DNA of 64,000 bases from an uncultured Cellvibrio sp. (GCA_946481095.1 CAMLML010000011.1:8222-72221), one strand, 5' to 3'. Positions 52,054 to 62,624 are shown, numbered from the stretch's first letter. Program-made: numbers and translations. The notes: generated by a model from the letters alone, not told the origin.

Positions 52054-54267
52054 TTAAAACCCGATTTTTGTCATGGCCAATGGAAACTCCATGTAGGTTA
52101 AAATGTTTTCAGTCAGGCAACCGCCTTTGATGATAGGTTCAATATCTGCTGAGGCGTGCATTTTTTGTAATATGAGTTGTAAATCCTGCCATTTTTTATT
52201 TTGCTTTATCTGCGCTGCATGATTGTTTTTTTCTACGGTATAGATTCTTATTTTGCCTTTGGTTTCTTCTACAAATACTTTGATTTCACTAAATGGAAGA
52301 TTGTTATCGGCGGAAATATCAAGAAAACAGGCTATGGCTTGTTCAAGTAAATCATCATCAATCTGAATGTTTTCATCATAAATTCTACTGACTATCAAAA
52401 ATCTTGAGCCGCGCAATTCGGCTATATGTTTGTAGTTAGTAATGTGGTGATTAAATGCATCTATGGCTTTTGCAGATTGCAAATGAATATGATGAGGAGA
52501 ATCATTGTCGTTAAGTACATTTTGTAATTTTTTTTGTAGATGCTCATTTTCATTCTTTGCAGATTTAATAAGGCTGTTACTACTGCTATGTTTCTGTGAT
52601 TGGATATTTCTTTCCAGTATGTCCAGTGCCAGGCCTATTGCATGCGCAGGAATTTGCAATTCTTTAACAAGTTTATTCAGTTCGTTTTTATGGGTTTCAC
52701 GTAATGTTTTCTTTTCACTAATATCCCGCATTATTCCAATAAACATGGGTTCACCGTTGCGGGTAATACGGGATACCATCAGGTCCATAGGGAAGTGTTT
52801 GCCGTTGCGCCTGACGGCGGTAACCTCCCGGCCTATACCAATAATATTTTTCTTACCGGTTTTTAAGTGATCGCTGATTTTTTTGTTGTGATCGGCTCGG
52901 TAATATTCGGGCATTAATTCGGTAATGTTTTTATCGATAATTTGATTGGCTTGATATCCGAAAATAGTTTCGGCTGCTTTGTTAAAAGTTTTAATAATGC
53001 CATATCTATCTATAGTCACTATGCCATCGGCAATATCATCCAGAATAGTTTGTGTTTGAATATTGGACTCTTCAAGCACAGCCAGATCCTTCTTGTGTCT
53101 GTCTTGTAATTGGATGGTATTAATAAACTGGCCAATTAAATTGGTGACAGGTAAGAAAAGATCAAGCGTTTTCTCGTTGTAAGTTGCTGTTGAATTGGCC
53201 AGGCATAAAATGGCGAGCAATTGGTTGCTATGGAAAATCGGAATGCCAACGAGATTAAATATTTCAGGGTGTTTTTCCGGCATTCCGGTGCTGCGGATGT
53301 CATGGCGTGGGTTTCCACAAAATATGGGTTTCCCGGATTGCATGATGCTGCCAAAAATTCCATTCAGATTTTTGAATTCAGGCAATGGATTGGTGATGCC
53401 TGTTTTGAAAAAATCATATGCAGGATTATTTTTAGGGAAATCCAGCGTCATCATTTTCATGTAAGGTTTTTTTTCCGGGTCATATAAGACTTCGGCAATA
53501 AACCCCATTTCACTTTTACTGATCTGTACACTACGGCTGAGCACAGATTGCATGGCATCGAGATAATTCTTGTCGTTGATAAATTGGCTTTGCACTTTGG
53601 TTACAGTTGAGTCGATTTCACGATTCTTTTGTAATTCGTTGCTGAGATTCAACAGTACTTCATTTTGCTTGATCTGTTTTCTCAATTCTTTTTGTGCTCT
53701 GCCACTACTGATAATCACAAAAAAAATAAAAAGTAACGACATGGCTGACATGGCAATTGCTGTGGGGCTGTCATCCATCACAATTCGAATGCTAAGAGGG
53801 CATATGGCAAGTAATGCAAAAGAGACAGCTGAGATACGATCCGATGAGAGAGAAGTCAGTGAGCCACTGACAACACCGGCAAGGGAAAAAGCTAACAATG
53901 CCTGATAAATGGAATTATCTTTTGCATAAATCAGTATGGCTGCACTACCCCAGGCAATACCACCTGCAGCAGCACCTATCCGAAACAGCAGTAACCAGAG
54001 TTGGCGGCTATAAAGCTGATCTACGTTCAGCCAAAATTGCCAGAGTGCCAGACGTGTGATCAGTGTGATTCCCAGAATTAAATTCCAATAAATTATTTCA
54101 GCCTGACCTACGACTGTCAGATGAGAAATACTTAATATCAGTGCAATGATCAGTGAAGAAATTAATGATAAAGGCAAGCTTCTATACAGAAGCTGTACTT
54201 GCTCCTGAAGATAGAGGTTTGTTGAAAAATGATCCGGCAGGTCAGCCGAATCCGGTCGTTCGCTCAT
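52054..54267 (-). CDS. Membrane GAF-PAS sensor with degenerate kinase end
   Basis: 737 aa from ATG 54267 (MSERPDSADLP); GTG 54309 is also in frame. Six or so membrane helices (about 30-195: LSLISSLIIALILSISHLTV, ALLAFSLAGVVSGSLTSLSS), coiled coil, GAF domain (about 230-385; GEMG-like IRS, GIPIFHSNQLLAILCLANS), PAS domain (about 405-525; DIADGIVTIDRYGIIKTFNK, MFIGIMRDISEKK). After the PAS the expected His box reads KELQIPAHAIGLALDILERN and the ATPase motifs are missing. So it probably does not autophosphorylate but signals to the paired cyclase, directly or through another kinase. Confidence 0.85.
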   Translation of the reverse strand: MSERPDSADLPDHFSTNLYLQEQVQLLYRSLPLSLISSLIIALILSISHLTVVGQAEIIYWNLILGITLITRLALWQFWLNVDQLYSRQLWLLLFRIGAAAGGIAWGSAAILIYAKDNSIYQALLAFSLAGVVSGSLTSLSSDRISAVSFALLAICPLSIRIVMDDSPTAIAMSAMSLLFIFFVIISSGRAQKELRKQIKQNEVLLNLSNELQKNREIDSTVTKVQSQFINDKNYLDAMQSVLSRSVQISKSEMGFIAEVLYDPEKKPYMKMMTLDFPKNNPAYDFFKTGITNPLPEFKNLNGIFGSIMQSGKPIFCGNPRHDIRSTGMPEKHPEIFNLVGIPIFHSNQLLAILCLANSTATYNEKTLDLFLPVTNLIGQFINTIQLQDRHKKDLAVLEESNIQTQTILDDIADGIVTIDRYGIIKTFNKAAETIFGYQANQIIDKNITELMPEYYRADHNKKISDHLKTGKKNIIGIGREVTAVRRNGKHFPMDLMVSRITRNGEPMFIGIMRDISEKKTLRETHKNELNKLVKELQIPAHAIGLALDILERNIQSQKHSSSNSLIKSAKNENEHLQKKLQNVLNDNDSPHHIHLQSAKAIDAFNHHITNYKHIAELRGSRFLIVSRIYDENIQIDDDLLEQAIACFLDISADNNLPFSEIKVFVEETKGKIRIYTVEKNNHAAQIKQNKKWQDLQLILQKMHASADIEPIIKGGCLTENILTYMEFPLAMTKIGF

Positions 54268-54357
54268 TAAGTATGTCCATTCAAGTTGGTGCGGACCGGC
54301 TATGATCACACGGCTTGAGTATAGTCCAAGCCGTGTGGGGCGCTAGATTTACCCTGT

Positions 54358-54990
54358 TCAGGAGTAAAGACGATATTCCTCTGGTATTTGGTCTATGCAA
54401 TCAATCGGTTCACGTAATTTGTGCAGAATTCCATCGTGAATATCATAGATCCAGCCATGAATAGATAGCTCCTGACCTCTGGCCCAGGCGTTTTGCACTA
54501 TATTGCAGCGGGTGATGTTATCGACTTGTTGAATGACATTGAGTTCGCAAAGCCGGTTTACGCGCGCGTTTTCGTCACTAATCAAATCCATTTCAACCTT
54601 GTTGTTGTAATAGACGTCACGAATGTTGCGCAGCCAATAATCAATCAATCCCAATTTGCGATTTTCCAGTGCAGCTTTAACACCACCGCAACCATAATGG
54701 CCGGTGACCATTACATGTTTTACCTTTAAAAATTCAACGGCATAGTTGAGCACTGTGAGACAATTCAGGTCGGTATGAATGACCACATTTGCAACATTAC
54801 GATGCACAAATAATTCTCCGGGGGCCAAATCGACAATTTGGTTTGCAGGAACCCGACTATCCGAGCAGCCTATCCATAAATATTCGGGCGCTTGTTGTTT
54901 GGCCAGGGTAGAAAAAAAATCGGGATTTTGGCGTTTGATATCATTGGCCCATTTGATGTTACTGGCAAATAAACTTTCTAGGTCGCTCAT
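54358..54990 (-). CDS. can: Beta-carbonic anhydrase
   Basis: 210 aa from ATG 54990 (MSDLESLF) with GGAG 6 nt upstream. Converts CO2 to bicarbonate. Zinc ligands Cys and Asp in CSDSRVPA, His and Cys in GHYGCGGV; HRNVANVV also typical; ending DGILHKLREP. Same length as Escherichia coli Can. Stands alone, with about 90 bases before the sensor gene. Confidence 0.96.
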   Translation of the reverse strand: MSDLESLFASNIKWANDIKRQNPDFFSTLAKQQAPEYLWIGCSDSRVPANQIVDLAPGELFVHRNVANVVIHTDLNCLTVLNYAVEFLKVKHVMVTGHYGCGGVKAALENRKLGLIDYWLRNIRDVYYNNKVEMDLISDENARVNRLCELNVIQQVDNITRCNIVQNAWARGQELSIHGWIYDIHDGILHKLREPIDCIDQIPEEYRLYS

Positions 54991-55131
54991 GAAATGCTCC
55001 GGTCTTAACAATATCGCGGCAGTATAGGGTAAAGCATACAAATAACGCAAAGTTAAAATGATTAAGTTTTTTCAGTGATACAAGAAATAATCCATGGATA
55101 TTTTTCAAAAATCTTGCATAGGAAATTCAGT

Positions 55132-57216
55132 ATGATGATAAAAAATTCTCTACATCCGCTAGCAATGTTTTGGATGGTTATTTTACTGCTGATGCCTTTA
55201 CCTGTTTTGGCCAGAACTTCTATTCAATCATCACCGAATAATGAAATTCGGTTTTCAGTCAGTGATGATTCCGGAATAGTCAGTTATACAGTGACCTACC
55301 AAGGGAAGGATGTTATTAAGAATTCCCGGCTTGGGTTGGAATTTAAAACGCTGGATGGTTTTGTGCGTGATCTGCAAATAGTCAACGAAGAAAAATCCAC
55401 TGCAGATTCCATATGGGAGCAACCTTGGGGTGAACAGCGTTTAATGCGCGATTATCGCAATGAGTTACTGGTGACTTTTTCAGGTATTCAAAATAATAAA
55501 AAAATCCTGCGTTTGCGAGTGAGACTATTTAACGATGGTGTGGGTTTCCGTTACGAAGTACCTGAACAAAAACATCTTGGAAAAATCAAAAAGAATCAAA
55601 TTGAAATTGTCGATGAGAAAACGGAGTTTGTCATTCCTGATGCCGATAAAGCTACCGCCTGGTGGATTCCCTCGCGCAATTGGAATCGTTACGAATTTTT
55701 ATACAACACAACTGCCGTAAAAGATCTGGATCGGGCGCATACGCCATTTACCTTTCGGTTGCCATCCGGCGTGCATTTAAGCATTCATGAAGCTGCATTA
55801 ACGGATTACGCCGCAATGACTCTTGATCAACAGCGCGATGGCGTGATGAAAGCTGATCTAACGCCTTGGTCTGACGGCATCAAAGTCAAAACCCAATTGC
55901 CATTCCATACACCCTGGCGAACGATTCAAATTGCACCAAATGCAGCGGGTTTAATTAATTCCAGTTTAATTTTAAATTTGAACGAGCCCAATAAATTAGG
56001 CGATGTCAGTTGGGTAAAACCCGGAAAATATATTGGCATTTGGTGGGGTATGCATGTCGGAACCCAAACCTGGGGTTCAGGCCCCAAACACGGTGCCACT
56101 ACAGAAAATACCAAAAAATTAATGGATTTCGCTGCGCAATACGGTTTCGACGGTGTGTTGGTTGAAGGTTGGAATATAGGTTGGGACGGTGATTGGTACA
56201 GCAATGGTGATATTTTTAGTTTTACCAACACTTATCCTGATTTTGATCTAGCTGAAATCACCCGTTACGGATTGCAAAAAAATGTGCGTTTGATTGGTCA
56301 TCATGAAACATCGGGTGCAGTGATCAATTATAAAAATCAAATGGCCGACGCATTTGATCTGTATAAAAAACACGGTGTGACTCAAGTTAAAACCGGTTAT
56401 GTTGCGGACGGCGGAAAAATAAAACGTATTGATGAAAATGGCATAGTCAGAAATGAGTGGCACGATGGCCAATTTACTATTGGTGAATATTTGCGATCCG
56501 TTACTGAAGCGGCAAAACGTCATATCAGTATTAATACGCACGAACCAATAAAAGATACGGGCCTGCGCAGAACCTATCCAAACTGGATTGCGCGCGAAGG
56601 TGCACGTGGTCAGGAATATAACGCTTGGGGCTCACCACCGAATTCACCTGAACACACAGTAATATTACCTTTCACGAGAATGCTATCCGGCCCTATGGAT
56701 TACACACCGGGCATTTTTAATTTGGCACCTTATGGTTTGGATGCTGAAAATCGTGTGCGTTCAACTCTGGCAAAAGAATTGGCTTTGTATGTTGTCATTT
56801 ACAGCCCGATTCAAATGGCCGCGGATTTAATCGAAAATTATTATGAAAAAGATGGCAAAACCATCAAGCCAGCCTTTCAATTTATTCGCGATGTACCGAC
56901 TGATTGGGAAAAGTCACAAGCACTCGCGGGTGAAGTAGGAGATTACATTGTCATCGCGCGTCAACAACGCAACAGCGACGATTGGTTTTTAGGTGCGATT
57001 ACAGATGAAAATGCGCGTGACATAAAAATCGATTTGAGTTTTCTTGACGCGGATAAACAATACGAAGCACAAATTTATCGCGATGGCGCAAAAGCCGAAT
57101 GGCAAAAAAATCCTTACGATATGGTGATTGAGAAGAAATTGGTGAGTGCGAAAGATCGTTTGGAATTTAAGTTGGGGGCTAGTGGTGGGGTGGCGATTAG
57201 ATTTAAAAAATTGTAA
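55132..57216 (+). CDS. Exported alpha-glucosidase, GH97 (SusB-like)
   Basis: 694 aa; ATG 55132 has AGGAAA 6 nt upstream and starts a signal peptide (PLAMFWMVILLLMPLPVLA). N-terminal super-sandwich (QPWGEQRLMRDYRNELLV, VRLFNDGVGFRYEVP), TIM barrel (WWGMHVGTQTWGSGPKHGAT, VEGWNIGWDGDW, LIGHHETSG), catalytic Glu region INTHEPIKDTGLRRTYPNWI with REGARGQEYNAW, and a beta-sandwich end (GAITDENARDIKIDLSF). These residues follow the inverting alpha-glucosidase branch (SusB) rather than the Asp-nucleophile alpha-galactosidases. Periplasmic starch-oligosaccharide use is likely. No neighbours of that pathway in the window. Confidence 0.93.
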   Translation: MMIKNSLHPLAMFWMVILLLMPLPVLARTSIQSSPNNEIRFSVSDDSGIVSYTVTYQGKDVIKNSRLGLEFKTLDGFVRDLQIVNEEKSTADSIWEQPWGEQRLMRDYRNELLVTFSGIQNNKKILRLRVRLFNDGVGFRYEVPEQKHLGKIKKNQIEIVDEKTEFVIPDADKATAWWIPSRNWNRYEFLYNTTAVKDLDRAHTPFTFRLPSGVHLSIHEAALTDYAAMTLDQQRDGVMKADLTPWSDGIKVKTQLPFHTPWRTIQIAPNAAGLINSSLILNLNEPNKLGDVSWVKPGKYIGIWWGMHVGTQTWGSGPKHGATTENTKKLMDFAAQYGFDGVLVEGWNIGWDGDWYSNGDIFSFTNTYPDFDLAEITRYGLQKNVRLIGHHETSGAVINYKNQMADAFDLYKKHGVTQVKTGYVADGGKIKRIDENGIVRNEWHDGQFTIGEYLRSVTEAAKRHISINTHEPIKDTGLRRTYPNWIAREGARGQEYNAWGSPPNSPEHTVILPFTRMLSGPMDYTPGIFNLAPYGLDAENRVRSTLAKELALYVVIYSPIQMAADLIENYYEKDGKTIKPAFQFIRDVPTDWEKSQALAGEVGDYIVIARQQRNSDDWFLGAITDENARDIKIDLSFLDADKQYEAQIYRDGAKAEWQKNPYDMVIEKKLVSAKDRLEFKLGASGGVAIRFKKL

Positions 57217-57217
57217 T

Positions 57218-57350
57218 GCCCTCACCCTAACCCTCTCCCGGAGGGAGAGGGAATCCTTATAGAGAGCATGACCCCCTCCCAACCTCCCCCTTGCCAGGGG
57301 GAGGAGCAGTCCCCTCCCCTGGGAAGGGGAGGGTTAGGGTGGGGTCTTAA
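57218..57350. repeat. CCCTAACCC-type extragenic palindromic repeats, cluster 2
   Basis: Three G/C-rich hairpins in a row: CCCTCTCCC/GGGAGAGGG, CCTCCCCCT/AGGGGGAGG and CCCCTCCCC/GGGGAGGG, bounded by CACCCTAACCC and GGGTTAGGGTGGGG, so the ends are inverted repeats. Related to 49457-49534. It could be a small non-autonomous mobile sequence; it also could end GH97 transcription. Confidence 0.7.
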
Positions 57351-57389
57351 CTCTCAAAAAAATCAAAACAAAAATTTGGAAATAATTTA

Positions 57390-58859
57390 ATGACTGCAAC
57401 TTTTTACTGGCACGATTACGAAACCTGGGGCGCAAACCCCGCATTCGATAAACCTGTGCAATTCGCCGGTGTTCGTACCGATATGGAATTAAATCCCATC
57501 GGTGAACCTCTGATGTTGTATTGCAAACCTTCACCGGATTTTTTACCCGATCCGCAATCCTGTTTGATTACGGGTATCACGCCGCAATTAGCGTTGGAAA
57601 AAGGTGTTACCGAAAAAGAATTTGTTGCGGCTATTTATCGCGAGCTTGCACAACCGGAAACCTGTGGTGTTGGATTTAATTCGATTCGTTTTGATGACGA
57701 AGTGACTCGTTATGCGCTTTATCGAAATTTTTATGATCCCTATGAACGCGAATGGAAAAATGGCAACAGCCGATGGGACATAATGGATGTGATGCGTATG
57801 ACACGTGCCTTGCGCCCCGAAGGAATTGTCTGGCCGAATTATGAAGATGGTCGCCCTTGTTTTAAATTGGAAGAGTTGAGCAAGGCGAATGGTTTGTTGC
57901 ACGAAGCCGCGCATGATGCTCTGTCCGATGTTTATGCCACTATTGCAGTTGCAAAATTAGTCAAAACTCAACAGCCAAAATTATTTGATTATGCATTCAA
58001 ATTACGCGACAAGCGATTTGCTGCAACCTTGATTGATATAGAAAACAATAAGCCTCTGTTACATTTTTCATCGCGCTTTCCATCTGAAAACGGTAATGCA
58101 GCTTTGATATTGCCTTTGGCGTTTCATCCCTTAAATAAAAATTCAGTGATCAGCATTAATTTGATGCATGATCCTTCGATGCTTTTGTCTTTATCAGTAG
58201 AGGAATTGCGATCCCGTTTGTATACGCCCAGCAGTGAATTACCCGAAGGCACTGAGCGCCTTGCGCTGAAAGAAATTCACCTCAATAAATCGCCCATGTT
58301 ATTGCCGCCTAATATGCTGGACGACAAAGGGGCAGAAAAATTATTGATTGATAAATCCCTCTGCGAAAAACACTGGAAGTTTTTTTATGGCTTGACGTCT
58401 GTTGAACATCAACAAGTGATGAAAAAACTCGAAGCCTTGTATGTGGATAATACTTTCCCACCTGCTGATGATGTTGAACAAATGTTGTATCAGGGATTTT
58501 TACAAGATTCTGATCGCTACCTGCTCGAACAAGTCCGCCGACTGGATGCGCACGGTTTAAAAAGTCTGAAGCCTGCATTTCTGGATGCTCGCTTGCCCGA
58601 ACTCCTCTTTCGCTACCGCGCCCGTAATTTTCCGACATCATTAACCGAGTCAGAGCAAATTAAATGGCAAGCATTTTGTCGTGAGCGATTGCAGAAGAAT
58701 CGGGTGAATAATCAAGCTTTGAATCTGGACGAGTATGAGCAGTATTTGGATGAGTTGTTGGCAGGTAATTTATCGGACAGGAATAAAGACATTCTTCAAT
58801 CCCTGAAAATTTACGCAAAATTCCACTTGAAGGATGTTGATCAACAAATAGCCCAATAA
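57390..58859 (+). CDS. sbcB: Exodeoxyribonuclease I
   Basis: 489 aa, 3'-5' single-strand DNA exonuclease of recombination and mismatch repair. DEDD motifs: HDYETWG, VGFNSIRFDDEVTRYALYRN, HDALSDVYAT; SH3-like and C-terminal exonuclease I extension (PMLLPPNMLDDKGAEKLLID, FRYRARNFPTSLTESEQIKW). Upstream GGAAATAATTTA gives a modest SD for ATG 57390. Confidence 0.96.
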   Translation: MTATFYWHDYETWGANPAFDKPVQFAGVRTDMELNPIGEPLMLYCKPSPDFLPDPQSCLITGITPQLALEKGVTEKEFVAAIYRELAQPETCGVGFNSIRFDDEVTRYALYRNFYDPYEREWKNGNSRWDIMDVMRMTRALRPEGIVWPNYEDGRPCFKLEELSKANGLLHEAAHDALSDVYATIAVAKLVKTQQPKLFDYAFKLRDKRFAATLIDIENNKPLLHFSSRFPSENGNAALILPLAFHPLNKNSVISINLMHDPSMLLSLSVEELRSRLYTPSSELPEGTERLALKEIHLNKSPMLLPPNMLDDKGAEKLLIDKSLCEKHWKFFYGLTSVEHQQVMKKLEALYVDNTFPPADDVEQMLYQGFLQDSDRYLLEQVRRLDAHGLKSLKPAFLDARLPELLFRYRARNFPTSLTESEQIKWQAFCRERLQKNRVNNQALNLDEYEQYLDELLAGNLSDRNKDILQSLKIYAKFHLKDVDQQIAQ

Positions 58860-58906
58860 ATCTTCCACACAAACTGTGGGCATTTGCTGCTTATGCGAGT
58901 AAAATT

Positions 58907-58931
58907 CCGCGCCCGTGAAGTTCGGGCTTTA
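58907..58931 (+). terminator. Weak terminator hairpin before argG
   Basis: GCCCG/CGGGC stem with a 7-base loop (58911-58927) and TTT, between sbcB and argG. Confidence 0.4.
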
Positions 58932-58976
58932 GAAATCGACACTGATTGAACAAACATTATCCAAAGGGGCGATCCC

Positions 58977-60194
58977 ATGTCATCCATTAAGAAAGTTGTA
59001 TTGGCCTATTCCGGTGGTTTGGATACCTCGGTAATTGTGAAATGGTTGCAAGAGAATTATCACTGCGAAGTGGTGACTTTTACTGCAGATATAGGTCAGG
59101 GTGAAGAGGTTGAGCCTGCTCGTGCCAAGGCGCAAGCCCTTGGCGTTAAACAAATTTTTATTGACGATTTGCGCGAAGAATTTGTTCGCGATTTCGTATT
59201 CCCCATGTTCCGCGCCAATACCATTTACGAAGGCGAGTACCTCTTGGGTACTTCAATTGCGCGTCCACTGATTGCCAAGCGTTTGATTGAAATTGCCAAT
59301 GAAGTTGGTGCTGACGCTATTTCCCACGGCGCTACCGGTAAAGGTAATGATCAGGTGCGTTTCGAATTGGGCGCTTATGCGCTAAAGCCGGGTATCAAAG
59401 TGATCGCCCCCTGGCGTGAATGGAATCTGACCTCACGTGAAAGCCTGATGGAATACTGCGAGAAGAACAATATTCCAGTCGATTTCAGCAAAAAGAAAAA
59501 ATCCCCTTATTCAATGGATGCCAACCTGCTGCACATTTCTTTTGAAGGCAAAATCCTGGAAAACCCATGGACCGAAGCTGAAGAAGATATGTGGCGCTGG
59601 ACTGTCGCGCCTGAAGCTGCACCAGACAAAGCAACTTATCTGGATCTGACCTACGAGAAAGGCGATATTGTGGCGATCAACGGCGAAAAAATGTCGCCTG
59701 CAACTGTACTGACCTTTCTGAACAAAATCGGTGGTGAGAATGGCATCGGCCGTTTGGATTTGGTAGAGAATCGTTATGTCGGCATGAAGTCACGCGGTTG
59801 TTATGAAACACCTGGCGGTACCATAATGTTGCGCGCACATCGTGCGATTGAATCAATCACGCTTGATCGTGAAGTGGCGCATCTGAAAGATAGTTTGATG
59901 CCAAAATATGCTGACATGATTTACAACGGTTATTGGTGGAGTCCCGAACGAAAAATGTTGCAAGCGATGATCGATCAGTCGCAGTTGTATGTAAATGGAG
60001 ATGTGCGTGTCAAATTGTATAAAGGCAACGTGATTGTTGTGGGTCGTCGTTCTGCTGATAGTTTGTTCGATGAGAAAGTGGCGACCTTTGAAGACGATGC
60101 TGGTGCATACAATCAAAAAGACGCAGAAGGATTTATTAAACTTAACGCTTTGCGTATGAGAATTGCTGCCAACAAAGGGCGAGTGCTCAAGTAA
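58977..60194 (+). CDS. argG: Argininosuccinate synthase
   Basis: 405 aa; joins citrulline and aspartate in arginine synthesis. P-loop-like PP motif [50 protein letters not shown]. Normal length for the bacterial short form. ATG 58977 preceded by AAAGGGGCGA. Single gene. Confidence 0.97.
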   Translation: MSSIKKVVLAYSGGLDTSVIVKWLQENYHCEVVTFTADIGQGEEVEPARAKAQALGVKQIFIDDLREEFVRDFVFPMFRANTIYEGEYLLGTSIARPLIAKRLIEIANEVGADAISHGATGKGNDQVRFELGAYALKPGIKVIAPWREWNLTSRESLMEYCEKNNIPVDFSKKKKSPYSMDANLLHISFEGKILENPWTEAEEDMWRWTVAPEAAPDKATYLDLTYEKGDIVAINGEKMSPATVLTFLNKIGGENGIGRLDLVENRYVGMKSRGCYETPGGTIMLRAHRAIESITLDREVAHLKDSLMPKYADMIYNGYWWSPERKMLQAMIDQSQLYVNGDVRVKLYKGNVIVVGRRSADSLFDEKVATFEDDAGAYNQKDAEGFIKLNALRMRIAANKGRVLK

Positions 60195-60213
60195 GAAAAA
60201 AGCCGTAAATAGT

Positions 60214-60227
60214 TTGATGAATGTCAA
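60214..60227. promoter_or_regulatory. Candidate FNR/Anr box upstream of ccoN
   Basis: TTGAT-GAAT-GTCAA matches TTGAT-N4-ATCAA in 9 of 10 positions, 121 bases before ATG 60349. High-affinity cbb3 oxidase operons are classic FNR/Anr targets under low oxygen. Further down, CAAAATGTCGC occurs twice 21 bases apart (about 60251 and 60272), meaning unknown. Confidence 0.55.
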
Positions 60228-60348
60228 TCAGATCCCCGGGCGAGTGAGACAAAATGTCGCGCCTGGGGCAAAATGTCGCAATTGAACTGGAGTGGTTCGG
60301 TTCGTGAACTTAAGAGTTTCGATTTTAAATTAAGAGTGGGAAAGTCCT

Positions 60349-61806
60349 ATGGGTAGTCACGCAACTTTAGCTGGTGATCCACCAGTCTATGACTTCGATA
60401 TAGTCCGCAAATTTGCCATCATGACCATTGTCTGGGGTATTTTCGGTATGGGCATGGGGGTACTGATTGCATCGCAATTAGTCTGGCCAAGTTTGAATGA
60501 TATTCTGCAGCCCTATACCTCTTTCGGCCGCTTGCGCCCTTTGCATACCAATGCCGTAATTTTTGCATTTGGTGGCTGCGCGCTTTTCGCGACCTCTTAC
60601 TATGTGGTTCAACGCACTTGCCAGACCACCCTTTTTGGTGGTTGGTTGGTTCCCTTTACCTTTTGGGGTTGGCAGTTAGTGATTGTGCTCGCGGCCATTA
60701 CCTTGCCATTAGGTATGACTTCATCAAAAGAATATGCTGAACTTGAATGGCCAATTGATATTTTGTTAGCACTGGTTTGGATCGCCTATGCAGTTGTTTT
60801 CTTTGGCACCATAGTCAAGCGTCGTACCTCACACATTTATGTGGCTAACTGGTTCTACGGTGGCTTTATTCTGACTGTTGCCGTATTGCACATAGTTAAC
60901 AGTGCGGCCATCCCTGTGACTCTGACCAAATCATACTCGGCTTATGCCGGTGCTGCTGATGCCATGGTGCAGTGGTGGTATGGTCACAACGCAGTAGGTT
61001 TTTTCCTGACAGCAGGCTTCCTGGGCATGATGTACTACTTTGTTCCCAAACAAGCCGGTCGCCCTGTTTACTCTTACCAGTTATCAATTGTTCACTTCTG
61101 GGCCCTGATCTCTCTCTATATATGGGCGGGTTCTCACCACTTGCATTACACCGCATTACCGGATTGGACCCAATCTTTGGGTATGGTGATGTCACTGATT
61201 CTGTTGGCTCCAAGCTGGGGCGGTATGATCAATGGCATCATGACCCTGTCAGGTGCTTGGCACAAATTGAAAACCGATCCAACCTTGCGCTTTCTGGTTG
61301 TTGCCCTGTCTTTCTACGGTATGTCCACTTTCGAAGGCCCGATGATGGCCATCAAGAGTGTGAATGCCCTGTCTCATTACACTGATTGGACGGTTGGCCA
61401 TGTGCACTCAGGTGCATTGGGTTGGGTCGCGATGATTTCTATCGGCGCTGTTTACCATATGATTCCGAAACTCTTTAACCGTGAAACCATGTACAGCGTC
61501 AGTTGGATCAACTTGCATTTCTGGCTGGCGACTGTAGGCACTGTACTTTATGTCGTCGCCATGTGGATTAACGGTATTGGTCAAGGTTTGATGTGGCGTG
61601 CGTTCAACCCTGATGGCTCGCTGACCTACAGCTTCATTGAAGTGGTGATTTTCAGCAAAGGCGGTTATGTCATGCGTTTGATTGGTGGTGCTTTCTTCCT
61701 GACGGGTATGTTTGTGATGGCTTACAACACCTATCGCACTATTAAAGCAGCGAATCAAACATCGCCCGTCCAGGTTAATGAGCCTGTACAAGCGCCTGTG
61801 GTTTAA
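60349..61806 (+). CDS. ccoN: Cytochrome cbb3 oxidase subunit I
   Basis: 485 aa, heme-copper oxidase catalytic subunit, about 12 membrane helices. Visible ligands and signatures: [20 protein letters not shown] (low-spin heme His), [20 protein letters not shown] (CuB/active-site His with Tyr partners), [20 protein letters not shown] (His pair), [20 protein letters not shown] (heme His pair). First gene of ccoNOQP, behind an FNR-like box. Confidence 0.97.
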   Translation: MGSHATLAGDPPVYDFDIVRKFAIMTIVWGIFGMGMGVLIASQLVWPSLNDILQPYTSFGRLRPLHTNAVIFAFGGCALFATSYYVVQRTCQTTLFGGWLVPFTFWGWQLVIVLAAITLPLGMTSSKEYAELEWPIDILLALVWIAYAVVFFGTIVKRRTSHIYVANWFYGGFILTVAVLHIVNSAAIPVTLTKSYSAYAGAADAMVQWWYGHNAVGFFLTAGFLGMMYYFVPKQAGRPVYSYQLSIVHFWALISLYIWAGSHHLHYTALPDWTQSLGMVMSLILLAPSWGGMINGIMTLSGAWHKLKTDPTLRFLVVALSFYGMSTFEGPMMAIKSVNALSHYTDWTVGHVHSGALGWVAMISIGAVYHMIPKLFNRETMYSVSWINLHFWLATVGTVLYVVAMWINGIGQGLMWRAFNPDGSLTYSFIEVVIFSKGGYVMRLIGGAFFLTGMFVMAYNTYRTIKAANQTSPVQVNEPVQAPVV

Positions 61807-61816
61807 GGGGAATTGC

Positions 61817-62428
61817 ATGAAAGGTCATGATTTAGTCGAAAAAAATATTGGTTTGATGGCCGTGCTTGCTGTGGTTGCCATCAGCTTTGGTGGATTGGTT
61901 GAAATAGTCCCACAGTTTTTTCTGAAAGAAACAACAACACCTATAGAAGGATTAAAACCCCTTAATGCAGTTCAGCTGGAAGGGCGCGATATTTATATAC
62001 GTGAAGGTTGCCACACATGCCATACACAAATGATTCGTCCGCTGCGCGCTGAAGTCGAACGTTACGGACATTATTCGGTAGCTGGCGAGTCAGTTTACGA
62101 GCACCCGTTTTTGTGGGGATCAAAACGTACCGGACCTGATCTGGCAAGGGTAGGCGGACGTTACACTGACGAATGGCATAAAACCCATTTGTACAATCCA
62201 AGGATTGTAGTTCCTGACTCCATCATGCCTGCCTATCCGCACCTTTATGACTACAAGCTGGATGGCAAACATACAGCAGATAAAATGCGTGCATTGGCAA
62301 AAGTGGGTGTTCCCTATACTGAAGAAGATTTTGCTGGGGCAGAAAAAGCGGTGAAAGGCGTTACCGAAATGGACGCCCTGGTCGCATATCTGCAGAACTT
62401 GGGCATCTTACTGAAAGAGAAACGCTAA
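61817..62428 (+). CDS. ccoO: Cytochrome cbb3 oxidase subunit II
   Basis: 203 aa from ATG 61817 ([10 protein letters not shown]), preceded by AAGGGGAA; the frame is open into ccoN upstream but lacks reason to start earlier. One membrane anchor ([20 protein letters not shown]), then monohaem domain with CHTCH in [15 protein letters not shown] and distal Met in [10 protein letters not shown]. Ends ILLKEKR and overlaps ccoQ by one base. Confidence 0.96.
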   Translation: MKGHDLVEKNIGLMAVLAVVAISFGGLVEIVPQFFLKETTTPIEGLKPLNAVQLEGRDIYIREGCHTCHTQMIRPLRAEVERYGHYSVAGESVYEHPFLWGSKRTGPDLARVGGRYTDEWHKTHLYNPRIVVPDSIMPAYPHLYDYKLDGKHTADKMRALAKVGVPYTEEDFAGAEKAVKGVTEMDALVAYLQNLGILLKEKR

Positions 62429-62622
62429 TGGATCAAGGTACATTAGGTGCTATTTCGACGGTGTTGGTCACTATTGCTTTTTTTGGCGTTTGTTTCTGGG
62501 CATTTGCGCCCGGACTAAGAAAACGTTTTGAAGAAGATGCAAAGTTACCTTTTGCCGATGAACCAGAATTTCAGCAAAACGATGATCAAAAAAAAGCTGA
62601 TCATCCAGAAGGGCGGATTTAA
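62428..62622 (+). CDS. ccoQ: Cytochrome cbb3 oxidase subunit IV (CcoQ)
   Basis: 64 aa, one membrane helix (LGAISTVLVTIAFFGVCFWA) with the usual FAPGLRKRFEEDAKLPF. Small assembly/stability subunit. Start overlaps the ccoO stop (TAATG). Confidence 0.93.
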   Translation: MDQGTLGAISTVLVTIAFFGVCFWAFAPGLRKRFEEDAKLPFADEPEFQQNDDQKKADHPEGRI

Positions 62623-62624
62623 TT

